Notes under the pieces: model-generated
The model's database searches: none
The model's input: only the letters and a program-made list of their open reading frames with translations
Told to the model about the DNA's origin: nothing
In this document: positions 1 through 11,299 of the stretch, in pieces
Numbering within the stretch: the first letter of the stretch is position 1
How the letters are laid out: each line of letters begins with the position of its first letter
Origin: Dicyema japonicum
Lineage: Eukaryota > Dicyemida > Rhombozoa > Dicyemidae
Length of the DNA: 64,000 nt
Assembly: GCA_011109175.1 (NCBI GenBank)
Contig: RDEW01000041.1
Location: 372,001 to 436,000, forward strand
Direction of reading: 5' to 3'
Made by a program: the position numbers and the translations under genes

Positions 1-219
1 GTAAAATAAATTTATTTTCATATTGATATGACACACTCCCTAGAGGTCAAAGTGGACGTGGTCTCTACTTCGGTTTCTTCACCTGAGGATGCAATCGTTT
101 CAGACGTTAGTAAATAATGAAAATAAGATCTTGGATTCCGACATGATATGTCTTCTACCTGATCAGAAGGATATTTCATTATGAGATATTTTTAGATCCT
201 AAGGGACTCTCTATCTGAG

Positions 220-262
220 TCTGATTTAAGTAGAGTATGTCACATGGGCAGCCTGTTACATT
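220..262. repeat. Inverted repeat arm, partner at 1510-1567
   Basis: The segment CACATGGGCAGCCTGTTACA recurs in inverted orientation about 1.25 kb away, where the copy carries an extra 16-18 bases in the middle. The arms bracket the integrase-like relic at 760-1380, so they may be terminal pieces of one decayed element or two opposed fragments of a dispersed repeat. The outward flanks show little further similarity. Nothing else recognisable lies in 1-400. Confidence 0.4.
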
Positions 263-410
263 ATTTCGACCTTGAAGAGGTCTTTTGATTATCCGACATT
301 TAATTTTGTATATCCGATTTATATCGTGATTTAATCCTGTTAAATTAGTTTTTTATTCATAAATGTTATGATTATAAAGATTTTATTTTTTAGAGATACA
401 ACATGACCAG

Positions 411-735
411 GTGGCGCCATTTTGGTGCTGCGTGGTTAATTGGTTTAAATTTTCATCTTGCTTGTCTGTTCCTCCTCTCTCTTCCTAATAGAGTGGCGTC
501 ATGTGATCCACCTGTCTAGGTGACGCCCAGTGCCAGGCCGGCATGAAAAAGGATCATTTGCTCTTCCCCACTCCATTGGAGGGGTTTCCACAACTGCATG
601 TAATGGACGTCTTACCCTTTATGCTGATTCCGAATGGACTCTGTAGAAGTGGAAACTGGATACACTTAATTAGTTGTTTACTATAACTTCTTTCTCGGTG
701 TATCCGGGGTTAATAAATAAATAAATATTTTTTTA
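411..735 (+). repeat. SINE-like element, copy 1
   Basis: A copy of a dispersed repeat of roughly 330-390 bp that recurs near 21.7, 32.1, 34.3, 35.6, 49.2, 54.1 and 54.9 kb. It opens with GTGGCGCCAT, holds the hallmark TGATCCACCTGTCTAGGTGA, continues through TTCTTTCTCGGTGTATCCGG and ends in a TAAA-rich tail (AATAAATAAATAAAT). No coding frame runs through it. The poly(TAAA) 3' end and the 16-bp duplication around the 34-kb copy mark it as a retroposed SINE rather than a DNA transposon. I see no convincing tRNA A and B boxes, so its source RNA is unknown. Confidence 0.75.
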
Positions 736-759
736 TAGCGGTAAACCTATATTTCTAGC

Positions 760-1380
760 GTGATTTATAGCATGGAAGATTATTTTGTTGCAATGGTTTC
801 TTACAAGGGTTTTGTGAAAGATTGCGTTGAATATCAAACTTTAAGAGATGCTTTGCATGATAAATTTCCCGAAAATCTTCCGAGGCACCGAAAATATAGG
901 CTTGTAAAGAAGATAGAGAATTTTTCCATTATCAATGACACACATTATGACTTAGATAATTAAGTGATGAGTGTGCGATTCCAGAACAAATTGACGATTT
1001 GGTTAATTGTTCGACTCCAGAATCTATTGAAAATTCACGTAGTTTGATTTAAAAAATTTATATCTAGATAATTCCCAGTCAGATAATTTGTGTCCGAATG
1101 CAAAGAGATTCAATTTCGAAATTAAATCGATTGAAGAAAATTCTAATTATTACAAAGCTATGAACAGGAAAATGAATGTTCATAATAGTAAATATACTTT
1201 TAACATGGGAGATAAAGTATGAATCAAAAACATTAATAAATAGGTTTGGGCTAAAAAGGACTTTGGAACAAATCCCTCATTGCGACTGGATAAGTTTGAG
1301 TCTCAGTATTATCCAGTTGCGAAATAATTAATATTTTATCGAATAATCACGTGGAGGTAGCTTTAAATAGTTTAATTTGA
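760..1380 (+). pseudogene. Retroelement integrase-like relic
   Basis: A 67-residue open frame at 760-963 is followed by broken reading frames. Around 1140-1230 these encode a stretch like the C-terminal tail of retroelement integrases, with a basic helix followed by the phrase FNMGDKV (compare the family's usual 'F.VGD.V'). Several stops interrupt the frame and no integrase DDE core is visible, so this is at best a relic. The family assignment is tentative. Confidence 0.3.
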
Positions 1381-1672
1381 TAGATAAAAAATTCGAAAGG
1401 AGAAATGTCGACTGTATTAATGAGTAGACTAAAAAAGTTACTTAAATTTAATTTTTTATGGTTAATAAATCATTTATAAAATTAATTGAAGTTAATCTTG
1501 GTTCAAGGTTAATGTAACAGGCAGCCCATAGGTATCGCTTGGCCCATGTGACAGAGTATTTCAATAAACATCATCAAGAGATCTACTGATACGCAGAGAC
1601 TTTAAAGGGGTAAGTTATGAAGGATTTGATTTAATGTAAAAAATAACATAAATAATGTTAATTATGATTAGG

Positions 1673-2160
1673 CTAAACTAAACTAACATATCCTTCTTTT
1701 ACGAGGATCTTCACAAGCCATCCACATGACTTCCACTTCTTCCTCGGACTGTGGGTCCGCCGCTTCGCCAATGTGTAATGAGTTTTTCGCTCTTCCAGTC
1801 GCCTCGACGCGGAAAGGATTTCGTCAATTGGTGTCTTATCTCCATGTTTGTGCTCGACAATAATACTTTCTAATGTATAAATCAGATTTAATGTAATAAA
1901 TATAATTTCAAAACGTTGCTGGTTAATAAGAACCATCTAAGTTCATCGGATTATGCGGACTTCTGTGCAGAATTGAATAAAGAAAACCCAACTCGAACGG
2001 CCGCCGAGTTTGTCCGACATGTTTCAGACGCGGATGCTTCTAGGATTCGTCCTCAGCAAAGCAACACGAAATTTCCGGTTTTACGAGCAATAATGTCTTC
2101 CTCAACAGCTGATTGTCGATAACAATGGGCTAAATCGGTTGTTGAAAGCACGCGCTCTAG
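1673..2160. other. Unassigned open frames, 1.6-2.2 kb
   Basis: Two short opposed frames, 1673-1936 on minus (87 aa) and 1916-2122 on plus (68 aa), show no domain that I recognise. The minus frame ends in a basic segment of the kind seen at LINE C-termini. 2180-2300 holds short repeated 'ctcgactcc' words and 2340-2470 is low-complexity AT. I see no supportable gene. Confidence 0.15.
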
Positions 2161-2539
2161 ACTCGGTCGTGTCCCAGAGGTGGGTGAGCTATTCTCTTGG
2201 AAGGGGACCTAGATTCTAACCCTGATATGTCTTGCTCGACTCCCTGTCTGGCTCGAGTCGGAGTCTAACTCGACTCCCGGTCTTTCCAGGAATAACACGT
2301 TTATCGAAGTGAACCCACAAGGCATCACGCTTTCTTCCAAACATTAAAAAAATTTAAATGATTTTTTTGATTTTTTGAATTATTTAAAAAATTGATTTTT
2401 TGTTGATTAAAATCAGATGAAATAATAGTTAATTATCACTTTTGTAAAATTGTTAACTTTGATATAATAGATTATTTTATTTTTGACATTGATGGATCAC
2501 TCTTAGCGCTCGCGACATATTAATACCTCAATTGATAAT

Positions 2540-3420
2540 TAAAAATGCACAGATTTTTGTGAAGCATTATGGAAAAGGAGGATTCGGTTTATTTAACGAG
2601 GAATTATCTTGGGAGAGGGCTAAGCTCTCTTCTAAGTAAGAAGATGTTATATGGACTTTTCATGATTGAAACTCAGAAGTACTGTTTGCAGCAGAAGTGC
2701 CGCAATTCTTCAAACCGAAATTTCAGAGAAAACACATTTGACATTGATTGAAGAATTTCTAAGGCACAAGTATTCTGTTTACGACAATTCTAAGTTGGAT
2801 ATAAAATATCAAACCGAGTTGGATAAATTTGTTGGAGGATTATGTGAATACAGAGCATTCCTCTCATTGGCTTCTAAAAGAGAATAACTCCCCAAGGTCG
2901 GAAGCCTCATTCTGCCTTATTCAAGATAATAATCTGTTCTTTGGAGAACAAAATGCAATGTGCACCCATTGTAAAAAATGAAGAAGACCGTGGATCATTG
3001 TCCCACAAAGTGTGAAAAGATTTTGCATGGGAATTATGTAAGAAAACATAACGAAGTCGTGAGGTGTCTACATTTCCACTTTTGCAGAGAGTTAGGTCTC
3101 AAAAACAAGAAGAAACCGAAGACTCATTCAGTGCAATCCATTGTAATGAATGACTCAGTTGAAATCAGAGTTAACAACTTTATCACAACGGACACATTAT
3201 TGAGCAACAAGCCGAACCTGTTCGTTTTTGATAAAAGGAGAAACAAAATTATCTTGGTCAAAGTGGGAATAACATCTTCCCAAAATCTACAGCAGGTGGG
3301 CTGAGGAAGTATGACCTTCTTTCCAAGGAGCAGGAGTTGATACACCACGCAGAGGTCAAGATTGTCCCGATTGTACTCACTTGGGATGGCTTAGTGCTTA
3401 TGTTTAATCGCTAGTAATCA
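2540..3420 (+). mobile_element. Decayed LINE, C-terminal zinc finger and nuclease
   Basis: The frame 2978-3304 resembles the C-terminus of site-specific type LINEs. A degenerate zinc motif (DHCPTKCEKIL) precedes YVRKHNEVVRCLHF, then the THSVQ segment, then a restriction-like nuclease segment reading KPNLFVFDKRRNKIILVKVG. In active relatives the equivalent is PD...(D)...EVG, so the aspartate (to N) and glutamate (to K) are lost. Downstream, in another frame, 3300-3410 encodes the usual tail ending in LTWDGLV. Upstream frames 2569-2887 probably belong to the same element. Frameshifts and lost catalytic residues show it is dead. A short frame at 3429-3638 and an A-rich tail follow. Confidence 0.65.
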
Positions 3421-3744
3421 AGAAGACTTTGGAGAGTATGATTGTGTCATATAGGAACGAAGTCGACGCTTCACGGCGTTATGATAATCTTAATGAAGGG
3501 GTAGAGGATATTTACATTCGGTCTGATTATGAAGAAATTAAAGAGAAGAGTGTGAGCGAAAAAAAAGACTGTGATAATTGGGTTTATTCCTATAGTTACT
3601 CGAGGGGAAACGAATTGGATAGAGAACATTTTAATTAACCTTTTAGATAAAATAAAACTTTTTGTTATTCAAAAAAAGCATTAAATTGTTTTACTTTTAA
3701 ATAATAAATAATGAAAATTAGGCAATAATTAGGACGACAGAATG

Positions 3745-4330
3745 GCGTAGGCGTTACCTCTGATAATCGCCATTTCGAGCCTCTGCTTCAACCAGAGTCC
3801 CTCCCGTGGCTCGCACCTTTTTGAGGCGGATTTGCTTCCAATGCTGTGGAGAAAGCCTCCGTTTTCGCGCCTACAGTTCCAGTTGTCTCCACAGCAATAG
3901 GGGCGAAATGGTAATGGTCTTTACTTATGGATCTTCTTGACCTCCGCCTGGTCGGCTGCGTCTCCAGGAGAGTGCGTCGCCGTCAGCAATTTGGCTCCTG
4001 AGAAGGTGTCCACACACGTTGCATCCCAGACGAGTGATTTTCCGTGGGAGTATGGAGCAACATCATTCCATCCGGCTTCTTCCCGTCGCCTCAGTCTAAG
4101 CCCAATGGTTCCAATTAGGCCGGAAATCGCGCAGCCTTGAGGGCTCGAAAAATGACCAGCACTCCGTCGGCAAGAGAGTGGATGTAATCCTTTCGTATCA
4201 ACGTCCCCGCCGCAACGGCATTTGTGTCTCTGGCATATGTCCAGTCCTAGGTGCAGTGCCACCTCGATCCTCAAGCTGTTTTCGTCAAGGAAGGACCCCA
4301 GATGTGGCAAGGTAAAGCCTCGAGCCAGAC
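3745..4330 (-). mobile_element. LINE family A relic: CxCG finger plus nuclease-like end
   Basis: The minus frame 4310-3921 has the zinc motif CRCGGDVDTKGLHPLSC, then HGKSLVWDATCVDTF, the second half of a PD-(D/E)XK-like nuclease. After a stop, the minus strand down to about 3750 still encodes the conserved tail (FAPIAVETTG in one frame). The 'RPDG' half of the nuclease is missing. The same family appears near 9.6-11.3, 40.8-41.5, 52.1-52.4 and 56.8 kb. All copies are 5'-truncated or frameshifted. It sits immediately upstream of the DRAM gene. Confidence 0.65.
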
Positions 4331-4424
4331 TCCTGGCCGTTCATTAAAAAAATAAATATATTTTATAAAAATTTAAATAAAATTATAAAAAATCAAATAT
4401 CAATATGTTAGGTCAATTAAAGCA

Positions 4425-5187
4425 ATGGTTAAAGTACTGAATTATTTGATTATTATAACCGAGGTAATTATGGTTTTCTGTTTCCTCGGTACAATATTAA
4501 TATACAAAAGGGACAGCACTTCCACCAGAGTGATTCCATACATAAGGTAGAGAATACGCTTATTTAGCGACGCATATAATGAAAAACCAGCGAGTTCCTA
4601 TTTCTCACTTTTAATGAATATTTTGAATATGGTCGGTATTTTGTGGAATTTATTCAGATTTTTTGATTTTGCTGATCAATTTTATATACAAAAAGAATAA
4701 ACTGGTGAACCACAAACGCTACCAAAGGACAAACTTCATATCTATGGGATTTCTGGTCCTCGCGTTCGGAAATTTTCTCATAGTAATCAACTTCCAGGTA
4801 AGGGTGGTCAACATTCTAGAAAGATCCGTATACACTGCTTCACTACATCAGTGCTGTCGTCGGCTTCTCCGCATATTCAACGTTTTTGATCCATGAAGCT
4901 ATTCTAACTCCAAAGGTGATGCCGAACTCCAAATTCAAGACCATATCCACGTGGGTCATCGCAATCGTTTCTTCAGTGTCCCTCATAATCTGTAATGTGA
5001 GCAATAAGCCTAGTTGTCGTCCTGAACATCATCGGATATAATAATGACGATAACGTAAGGGCTCAGTGCATTTTAGGTCCTCAAAGATGCTTCAGCCTTC
5101 TTCGAGTGGGTCACTATTATATTTGATTATTTATTTCTGCTTACTTTACTCAATAATTATAAAACTTTCACTATTAATGTTGGCTAA
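4425..5187 (+). CDS. DRAM/TMEM150-family multi-pass membrane protein
   Basis: Six exons joined by five introns at 4547-4567, 4636-4657, 4798-4819, 4992-5013 and 5055-5076 (21-22 nt, all GT-AG) give a continuous protein of about 218 residues with several hydrophobic segments. The signature PYISDAYNEKPASSYF near residue 39 matches the conserved 'PYISD' loop of the DRAM (damage-regulated autophagy modulator)/FRAG1 family, and the VINFQ...LH then FFEWV blocks match later parts of the family in the right order. Vertebrate relatives sit in lysosomal membranes and promote autophagy; that role is inferred here by homology. The start is the ATG opening the hydrophobic N-terminus. The subgroup cannot be decided. 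Confidence 0.85.
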
Positions 5188-5259
5188 TGAAGTTTTTGTA
5201 CTCTTTTTTATTATTTAAGCAAATATTTTCGGGGAGCCAACCAGTGAAGTCTCTCGGTA

Positions 5260-6145
5260 GGATGGAGCAAGAGAGTGAACCATCCTCCAGCTAGGCTTCT
5301 AATAAACTAAAATCTACGCATGATCTCCCGAGAGAAGGCCAGAATAAATTCAGTTATCTCCTCAGTATTGTGAGACCTATAATTTGGTAAATCCGTGGAT
5401 CTATGATCTCTTTCTGCATTTCAGTTGGGTATCTTACCACGATCAACAAGAATCAGTGTGAAAATGACAAGAACTTTTAAAGTCTCAACTGAAACCGAGC
5501 TAGAGGAAGCGCCAAGGATCACTATTCAGTATATTGAAGGTCAAATCTTGCATACCTTACGTATTCATAGTCAGGCTTGTAATCTGTTACATTCTCCTCT
5601 CTCAATAATCATTCTAATGCCCATTCCAGTCACATGAGTCCGCATCTTCATTCCTTGACAACTTGATTTGGAGAAAAGGATCGTTTGGGACACAATGTGT
5701 GCGATAAAAGCCAAGATCTCTTAATTCACTTTTCTTGATGTTTCACATATTGAAAGAACTACCTACCCTCATCACTGACGCTATTCTCTTAAAATGTTAA
5801 TTGAAAGCAATAACAAAATGCAATTACGATTTAATGGACTACCAAGAAAAATCATAACTTGTTTCAGATCTTGTAAATTAGAGCCATGTATACCATTTTC
5901 ATATTTAGGTTAATAGAAAAGTTAAAATCAAAAAAATGACTTTTAAAGTCATTTTATTTTGATTTTTTCAGGAATCCTTGGCCCACAAGCGGGCATTCCA
6001 GAGACGCTTGATAGAAAGGAGAGGTACAGGAAGCGAAGAATATCACATTTGAAGAGTCTGAAGTGTACATGTGCGTGGGAAATCAAAAATACAGTTCTTT
6101 CCCATTTAATTACAAATCTCCGTAGAAACCAGAAAAGTTAACTAA
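5260..6145 (+). CDS. Possible split gene, unrecognised
   Basis: Reading from an ATG near 5263 gives an acidic start, an in-frame TAG, then about 35 open codons ending at a GT donor at 5392. The 37-nt gap to TTTCAG leads into LGILPRSTRISVKMTR and a further open stretch to about 5524. More open pieces follow (for example around 5640-5700, 5800-5910 and 5980-6110) but no single splice chain connects them cleanly. I recognise no domain. The piece may be a real short-intron gene with assembly errors, or a pseudogene. A perfect palindrome, aaaatgactttTAAAgtcatttt, lies near 5933-5957. Confidence 0.25.
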
Positions 6146-6149
6146 TTTG

Positions 6150-6920
6150 AGATTCCACTTTTGTCATGCATCTCTAGCGCTGTAAGTCGTTTCCATCCTC
6201 TTTTTGTTCCTAGCAACCTCCCTCAGATCATCCAGATCCTTTTCCAATTTCAGCTTCCTTCATATGCAACGTGAGTTCTTTGTATAGCGTCGACGGAAAC
6301 GTTGTTTTTTGTCGACCTCGAAACGTTGTTTTGTTTAATATAAAAGTATGATTTCATGGCCCGATTAGTTGGTGCCATTTTTGAAGCTCTTAGGATATAT
6401 CCAAAGAGCTGCCAATTCGCCGAGGTCACTTTATTCCCTATCTGTGATGTTTGAGTGATTTTATAGAACTCGTCGTTGGTCATCCGTTTTGGCCAGTAGA
6501 TGCCCAGGAGAAGTCGTAGTTGTTTTCTGTAAAAGAGTTGGGTTTCTCAAGTTCTTTGGTAAGTAGACTCCAGGTCCCCGCTTTGTAAAATAGAATTGGG
6601 TTTACTACCAAGGATCAGTCCTCCAATTCTTGAGGGATCACTTTATTACAGCGTATTCCAATCCCGGCATACGAAATCAATATCGTCGGCGTAGATTACT
6701 TCCATCACGTTAGTTAAACAATTCTTTTCCCGGAGAGGTCTTAAGCTGCCTCCAGGTATATTATGAATAAGACCAGGTATAATGAGTCTCCATGTAGTGC
6801 GCTGGTGTCGGTCTTAAATCTTATCGACTTGTAATTCCCCACGCGCACTGATAGCGATGTGTTGGAGAATAAAAAATAGCATCCTCGTCTAGAGTTGCAG
6901 CCTTAAAATAATGAAAATTA
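6150..6920 (-). mobile_element. LINE family B relic (RTE/jockey-like C-terminus)
   Basis: The minus frame 6483-6250 carries the thumb-domain phrase LFGYILRASKMAPTNRAM, the equivalent of 'LGHVLRM...PA..A' in RTE/jockey-type LINEs. It is followed, with frameshifts, by DLDDLREVARNKKRM, the standard end of these proteins. The upstream part to about 6900 is too decayed to read. Three further 3' ends of the same style occur near 8.9-9.15, 38.1-38.2 and 33.8-34.1 kb. Confidence 0.6.
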
Positions 6921-6959
6921 TTATTATTATTAAAAACCAAAAATCACAGACAAATTAAT

Positions 6960-7320
6960 TAACTACATAGCCGTCAGGTGATTCCGGCCGCCTCGAGTAA
7001 CCATCTCATTCTTGCTCGGTGTTCTTCCTTGGTTCTAACGCATTTCCGGATTGGGCGGGGGTTTCTAACTTTTTTGGAGGGTAGTAAGGCTCCGGTTTTC
7101 CTCACTAATTCCTTAAAAAATGTAAGGTTTAGAGGTGTCCAAAAAAACCTTTGAAAAGCCTTACTGGCCATTTTTGGAAGGTATTGATTTTTTCTATATT
7201 CCTGTTTGATAGGTTGGTTCCCCATGCAGCACACCCGTAAGTAAGAGACGGTTGAATATACTGCACGTAGAGCGAGTGATCATTATAGTTAGATTTATTA
7301 AGTCTCGTCAAATTTTGACT
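6960..7320 (-). mobile_element. LINE family C, 3' end
   Basis: Two overlapping minus frames (7311-7129 and 7234-6974) differ by a frameshift and together encode YVQYIQPSLTYGCAAWGTNL, then a basic segment, then VRKTGALLPSKKVRNPRPI and the terminus RWLLEAAGIT. A second copy on plus at 45171-45600 is very close to it in sequence, and related ends lie at 12285-12400 and 42760-43257. The AAWG block is the thumb region found after the reverse transcriptase of jockey/CR1-like LINEs. The very high similarity to the 45-kb copy suggests fairly recent spread. Confidence 0.7.
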
Positions 7321-7329
7321 TACCTAAAT

Positions 7330-7765
7330 TAATTTAATATTTATTTATTTAAAAAAATATTTTTTTATACGGCGAACCTTATAATACATTAGCATACTAT
7401 TTGATATGTTGTTACCACTTTGTTGTGGTTGGTTTTTTGATTTTTTATTTTATCTTGATTTTTCTTCAATATTATATATCAAATTGAATTAATCAAATAG
7501 TGTTGAAGACTGTTATCAAAATTTCTCATATATATATATTTCGGTAACCTATAAATATGGATTATTCTCCACTATTTGATTTTTTGCACTTATTACGACC
7601 TGTTTTACAAGATTTCATATTAAAAATTGTATTTTTTAGTAGAAAATATATTTTAATTTATTTTTATCAATATTTTGAAATTTTATTGTAATTTTTTGAA
7701 GAAAATCATGGTGAAATTTTTGAATTATGTTTTTGTCTCAACGAATTAGTCATTTTTGTTCATCT
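7330..7765. other. AT-rich intergenic DNA
   Basis: This stretch is low-complexity A/T with runs such as tttttttg and a (TA)n patch near 7530. I see no coding signal or clear repeat on either strand. Confidence 0.6.
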
Positions 7766-7769
7766 GACA

Positions 7770-7977
7770 TAATTGCATCCCTCTTTGCATCCACGTCTTG
7801 CTTTTCTACAATGAATTTGTAAGGAAAAGCAATGTGGATTCTGACCTGATTTTAACTCATGAAATGTGCAGTGAAAAATATAAACCGTTACTTGAATACA
7901 AAATGCAGAAAACCTTGGAACTTTTCTTCGTTTATCTCATTCTAACATGCCTGTTTAATATTCAAGAGACCTGCTAA
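7770..7977 (+). CDS. Possible terminal exon, unrecognised
   Basis: A frame of about 68 codons without a stop runs to TAA at 7975-7977, rich in leucine and with the hydrophobic segment LELFFVYLILTCLFNI near its end. It lacks a convincing start, so if real it would be a 3' exon. There is no recognised domain and no neighbouring exon could be joined. It may be chance. Confidence 0.2.
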
Positions 7978-8065
7978 ATAATTTAAATTTGCACGACAGT
8001 CTCCATATTCGAGGAGAGGGAACCATCAATTAGATGAGTGCAGTCCTACACATACTATTCCGTGT

Positions 8066-8605
8066 CTAACCCACCCTCGAGGAAACGTAATTGTAATCTT
8101 CAAAGTGGATTTGGTCAGGGAGGAAGTAGGAAGATCCCTTTAAAATACTGTGTTGTGCTAGAAGGACTTGGACGGAAATATCGATAGTGTCAGAAAATAT
8201 TCGGACGAAATATGCTGAAATAAACGAAATAGACAAAACCAATCCCGAACTTATCAGCAAAACCTTTGATGTGGTAATTTTAAGAAGAATAGTCGAAGGT
8301 AAGCTAAAGTAAACCAAATTGGTCTACCAATTATGTTCACAGCGAAGAATAGTACAGCTGGAATAATGAGAGCTTCTACTATGTAGGATGCAAAATTATA
8401 ATTGAAATTACCCATTATTATTCCAATCGAGCAAGTTACTCCTGTGTAGAAAAACGAAATAAGCTAGCAGACAAACACGATCAACCACCGCGCTCTTCTG
8501 GCGCTTGGACTGGGGACAACATTTTTAATTAGGGTCTCCTCATCAAATACATATTCATCTCTGTCAATAGACTCTGTTATAATAAAGTTTACACCTTGTC
8601 TTGTT
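8066..8605 (-). CDS. Possible membrane-protein gene, frames broken
   Basis: On minus, from about 8595, an acidic opening (DRDEYVFDEETLIKN) runs into several hydrophobic stretches. An in-frame TAG interrupts it near 8468, and a shift of frame is needed near 8270 to continue into the frame 8317-8066, which contains VLLISSGLVLSISFISAYFV. The regular run of hydrophobic helices after a charged N-terminus looks like a multi-pass membrane protein, but I cannot name it and cannot place introns that repair both breaks. It could be a pseudogene. Confidence 0.3.
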
Positions 8606-8929
8606 TAACTTATATTTCCAAAGGTAGCATATTTTAAGATGTTTTGCATATTTTAATGTAATTTGCTTTCTTGATTGCTAATTGATCTTCATGATGTAGT
8701 TCACACTTCCATAAATATTGATCTTCATGATGATATGCTGTTAGTTTACCACTTCCATCCCTTCTCGTTAGGATCAATCGTTTTGTATTCAGGAAACTGG
8801 GTCAGTTCTGACGCTTGCAAATTTATTGACTAGTTCGCCGAGAGGGTTAATCGATCAGATATTCGAGTGAAAAAATTTCTGAAACCCCGGTAACCTGTAA
8901 ATTCATCGCTGGTAAATTCAAGGGCCACG

Positions 8930-9150
8930 TCAGTGGTTTCCTACATAGAAGAGGTAGAAATTTTATTTTTTTATTTTATATTTAAAAAGGATTTCTTCAC
9001 GAGACAGGGGCCGTGTTTTCGTGGACGTCGGCGTATTACACTACCTGAAACATTTGACGGAGATCTAAAGCTGAACAAATGCTTAAGAAGTGGAGACGAC
9101 CTGGACGAGTTGATGAAACTCTTTTACGATAGAAGAGGATTGTTTTGAAC
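8930..9150 (+). mobile_element. LINE family B 3' remnant
   Basis: Around 9016-9145 the plus strand encodes FRGRRRITLPETFDGDL and then RSGDDLDELMKLFYDRRGLF. This matches the 'GR.R..LP..L..DL....L...DDL..L...A..R..W' ending of RTE/jockey-type LINE proteins. The upstream part is frame-disrupted. A small unassigned frame at 9276-9503 (75 aa, lysine/serine rich) follows; I do not recognise it. Confidence 0.55.
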
Positions 9151-9639
9151 GCTGCACTAGTGAAGTTATAACTATTATGACTTTACTAATGTTGCTTATG
9201 ATAATATGTCACAGGCGCTACGCGTTACACTAGTGCTCGAATTTACAATTTCAAGCATTTTTTAAAACTTTACACATGTTTTTCTTATTATTGTTGTATA
9301 GTATGAAAACCCGGGGCCATCTTCGTGTCCGGGCTGATAAGTCAAACTTATCAGTCCAAAACATATGGTTACAGGAGTCATTAATGAAACCAAAGGAATC
9401 ACAATGTATTTCCATTATAACCAAAAGAATTGAACAATTGCCAACATTATCAAAAGAATTGAACGTAACAAAGGCAAAAGTTCAAAAGCTGTCGCTCTCA
9501 TAACACAGAAACCCTACAAAATTCATATTTGAATTATGTATAATAAAATTTAAATTGCTTTTAACTAAGGATTTATTTATAGTAATAATATATTAATATC
9601 AAAAATAAAATACTTGTAAAAAGGTGTTTCCATTTTCCT

Positions 9640-10830
9640 CACAGACGCGAAGAAATCCGAAACCACGACTACGGGTCTTAGCTTCCATGAGTAGTGGGTC
9701 GACTGCTGATCCATTACGGGGGCAAAGTCCGATGTTTTTTCTCATCAGGAAAAAGGATGTGTGAGAGTCGAGACATGAAAATGTTTTCGCGAAGGCGTGT
9801 TAGTTCTTCATTCTTGAAAAGTAGATGATTTTTGAGTTCTTCTTGCTGAGTGGGCATCCGAGGAAAATAATTTATCAGCTGGCACAGTCGGGATCCCAGG
9901 AAGCAGTTCGTTAAAAGACTCCTTGATAGGAAGAAAGTCGGTGTTTGGATATGAGACATTTATTAGCTCTGATTTGTTAACATTGATGTCCAAGCCCAAA
10001 TGTTTTAAAGCGGGTAACGCTTTACGTAATGAATTGTATGTTTCCTTGAACGATCCTCCAATTGTGGCATCATCGAGGTACCAGAGATTTAGCTGAGCAT
10101 CAATTGATCTCACAACCTCATCAATGGTCGGGGCAAATAAGAGAGGTCCGAGCGGATCTCCTTGTTGGACACCCGTTTTTGATTTAATAATTTCATTTTC
10201 AAAAACCAAAGACGTATCTTCCCCATAGGATAAATTGACAAGAGGGAAAAGCTTTGGAGCCCTCTTCCAACACGTTTTCATAATTTCATCTCTTCTGAGA
10301 GAATTGAAGGCATTCGTTATGTCCAACTTGATTCCAATGCATTCATTTGAAATAATTTTCTGTGTGAAGAAACGACTTGCTGCATGAACCGCAACCTCAC
10401 ATCCGTTCTGGATACTAACACCCATTTGTTTAGGAAAGAACTCCTCTCCGAGTTGTCGGCTCACCATGGTCGATGCTACTTTTGCTGCAAGTCTTCTGAA
10501 ATAGTTCCCCAATGGGACGGATTCCCCCATTTAATTTTTTTAAAGCAAGTAGGCTTGCGGAGAAAAACAATTCTCTGGCATATTCTAGGATGTCGCCGTT
10601 AACTATTTTTCTGATTAAATCCGTAATTGATTTGACAAGACATTGTCCAGCTTCCGAGGTGTAAGTTGACGTAAGGTCCTTAATATGGCCAGGACGTAAC
10701 CCTTCCAAGCCTCCGCCGCTGCTAGCGCGAAGGAAGCTATTCCGCAGCGCACTTCGGATTCAGTTATGATTATCTCCGTGAATCCTTCAGGATTCAAAAA
10801 CTTTTCAGTTGTCAGTCGGTGCATCTGGGT
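9640..10830 (-). mobile_element. LINE family A reverse transcriptase region
   Basis: Three overlapping minus frames (10824-10615, 10708-10430, 10530-9808) encode most of a non-LTR reverse transcriptase, with two frameshifts. Recognisable RT blocks are LDITNAFNSLRRDEI (catalytic motif A), TGVQQGDPLGPLLFA (motif B) and LWYLDDATI (motif C, YLDD where YADD is more usual), then the LKHLGLDIN turn. The VSIQNGCEVAVHAA block is typical of this lineage. The largest frame, 240 aa, is the longest uninterrupted retroelement frame in the window, so this copy is among the less decayed ones. The family A C-terminus copies lie elsewhere, on both strands. Confidence 0.8.
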
Positions 10831-10864
10831 GCTTCAGTATTAAGGTGCTTTAGTATTAAGGACT

Positions 10865-11290
10865 GCTCCCTATTTCACCCCGTGTGACCAACTCGCACAG
10901 ATTAATGGGATCTTCCGTACGACAGCGGAGCATATCTTCAACGTCCGGTTTAAGGATTACTCATGGAAGCAAGCCATGCTGCCAGTGAGACTCGAAGGGC
11001 TGGTAATTTGCAACCCAGTAGACCTTTTTCTCCCTGAATGTCAATCGTCGCTAATGGCCTATAACTCCCTTGTCAAGAAGATTCTACTCTCTGCCTGAAT
11101 TCTCTACTGACCAGGACGCTGGCCATGCTCGTGAAACCTGGAGCCGTGATTCTCCTGATATATTCCTCCTCCCTGGCATGTCTACCCATACAGGTTCTCT
11201 CCATGGACAGTGTCTCACTTTAGCATTCAACTCCACACAAAGAGGTCATAAACGAGCCTTTGAGATTAGAGATGCTTGCTTAAAATCATA
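10865..11290 (+). mobile_element. LINE family A thumb fragment, opposite strand
   Basis: Reading plus from about 10930, the strand encodes TAEHIFNVRFKDYSWKQAML then PVRLEGLVICNPVDLFLPE, the 'W.QA.LPVRLGGLG.R....LALPAF' block that follows the reverse transcriptase in family A elements. Frameshifts follow. It abuts the minus-strand RT copy head to head, so this is either a second insertion or an internal inversion of one element. Confidence 0.6.
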
Positions 11291-11299
11291 GGTTGAAAT

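Noticed and set aside
5929-5960. Palindrome aaatgacttttaaagtcattt as an operator
   Set aside because: It is AT-rich and isolated, with no gene start positioned for it.
8468-8476. In-frame TAG in the 8-kb membrane gene and another near 5295, suggesting TAG read as an amino acid
   Set aside because: The unknown acidic gene at 59.1 kb ends in TAG at a natural end, and the confident genes use TAA and TGA without internal TAG, so codon reassignment is not supported.
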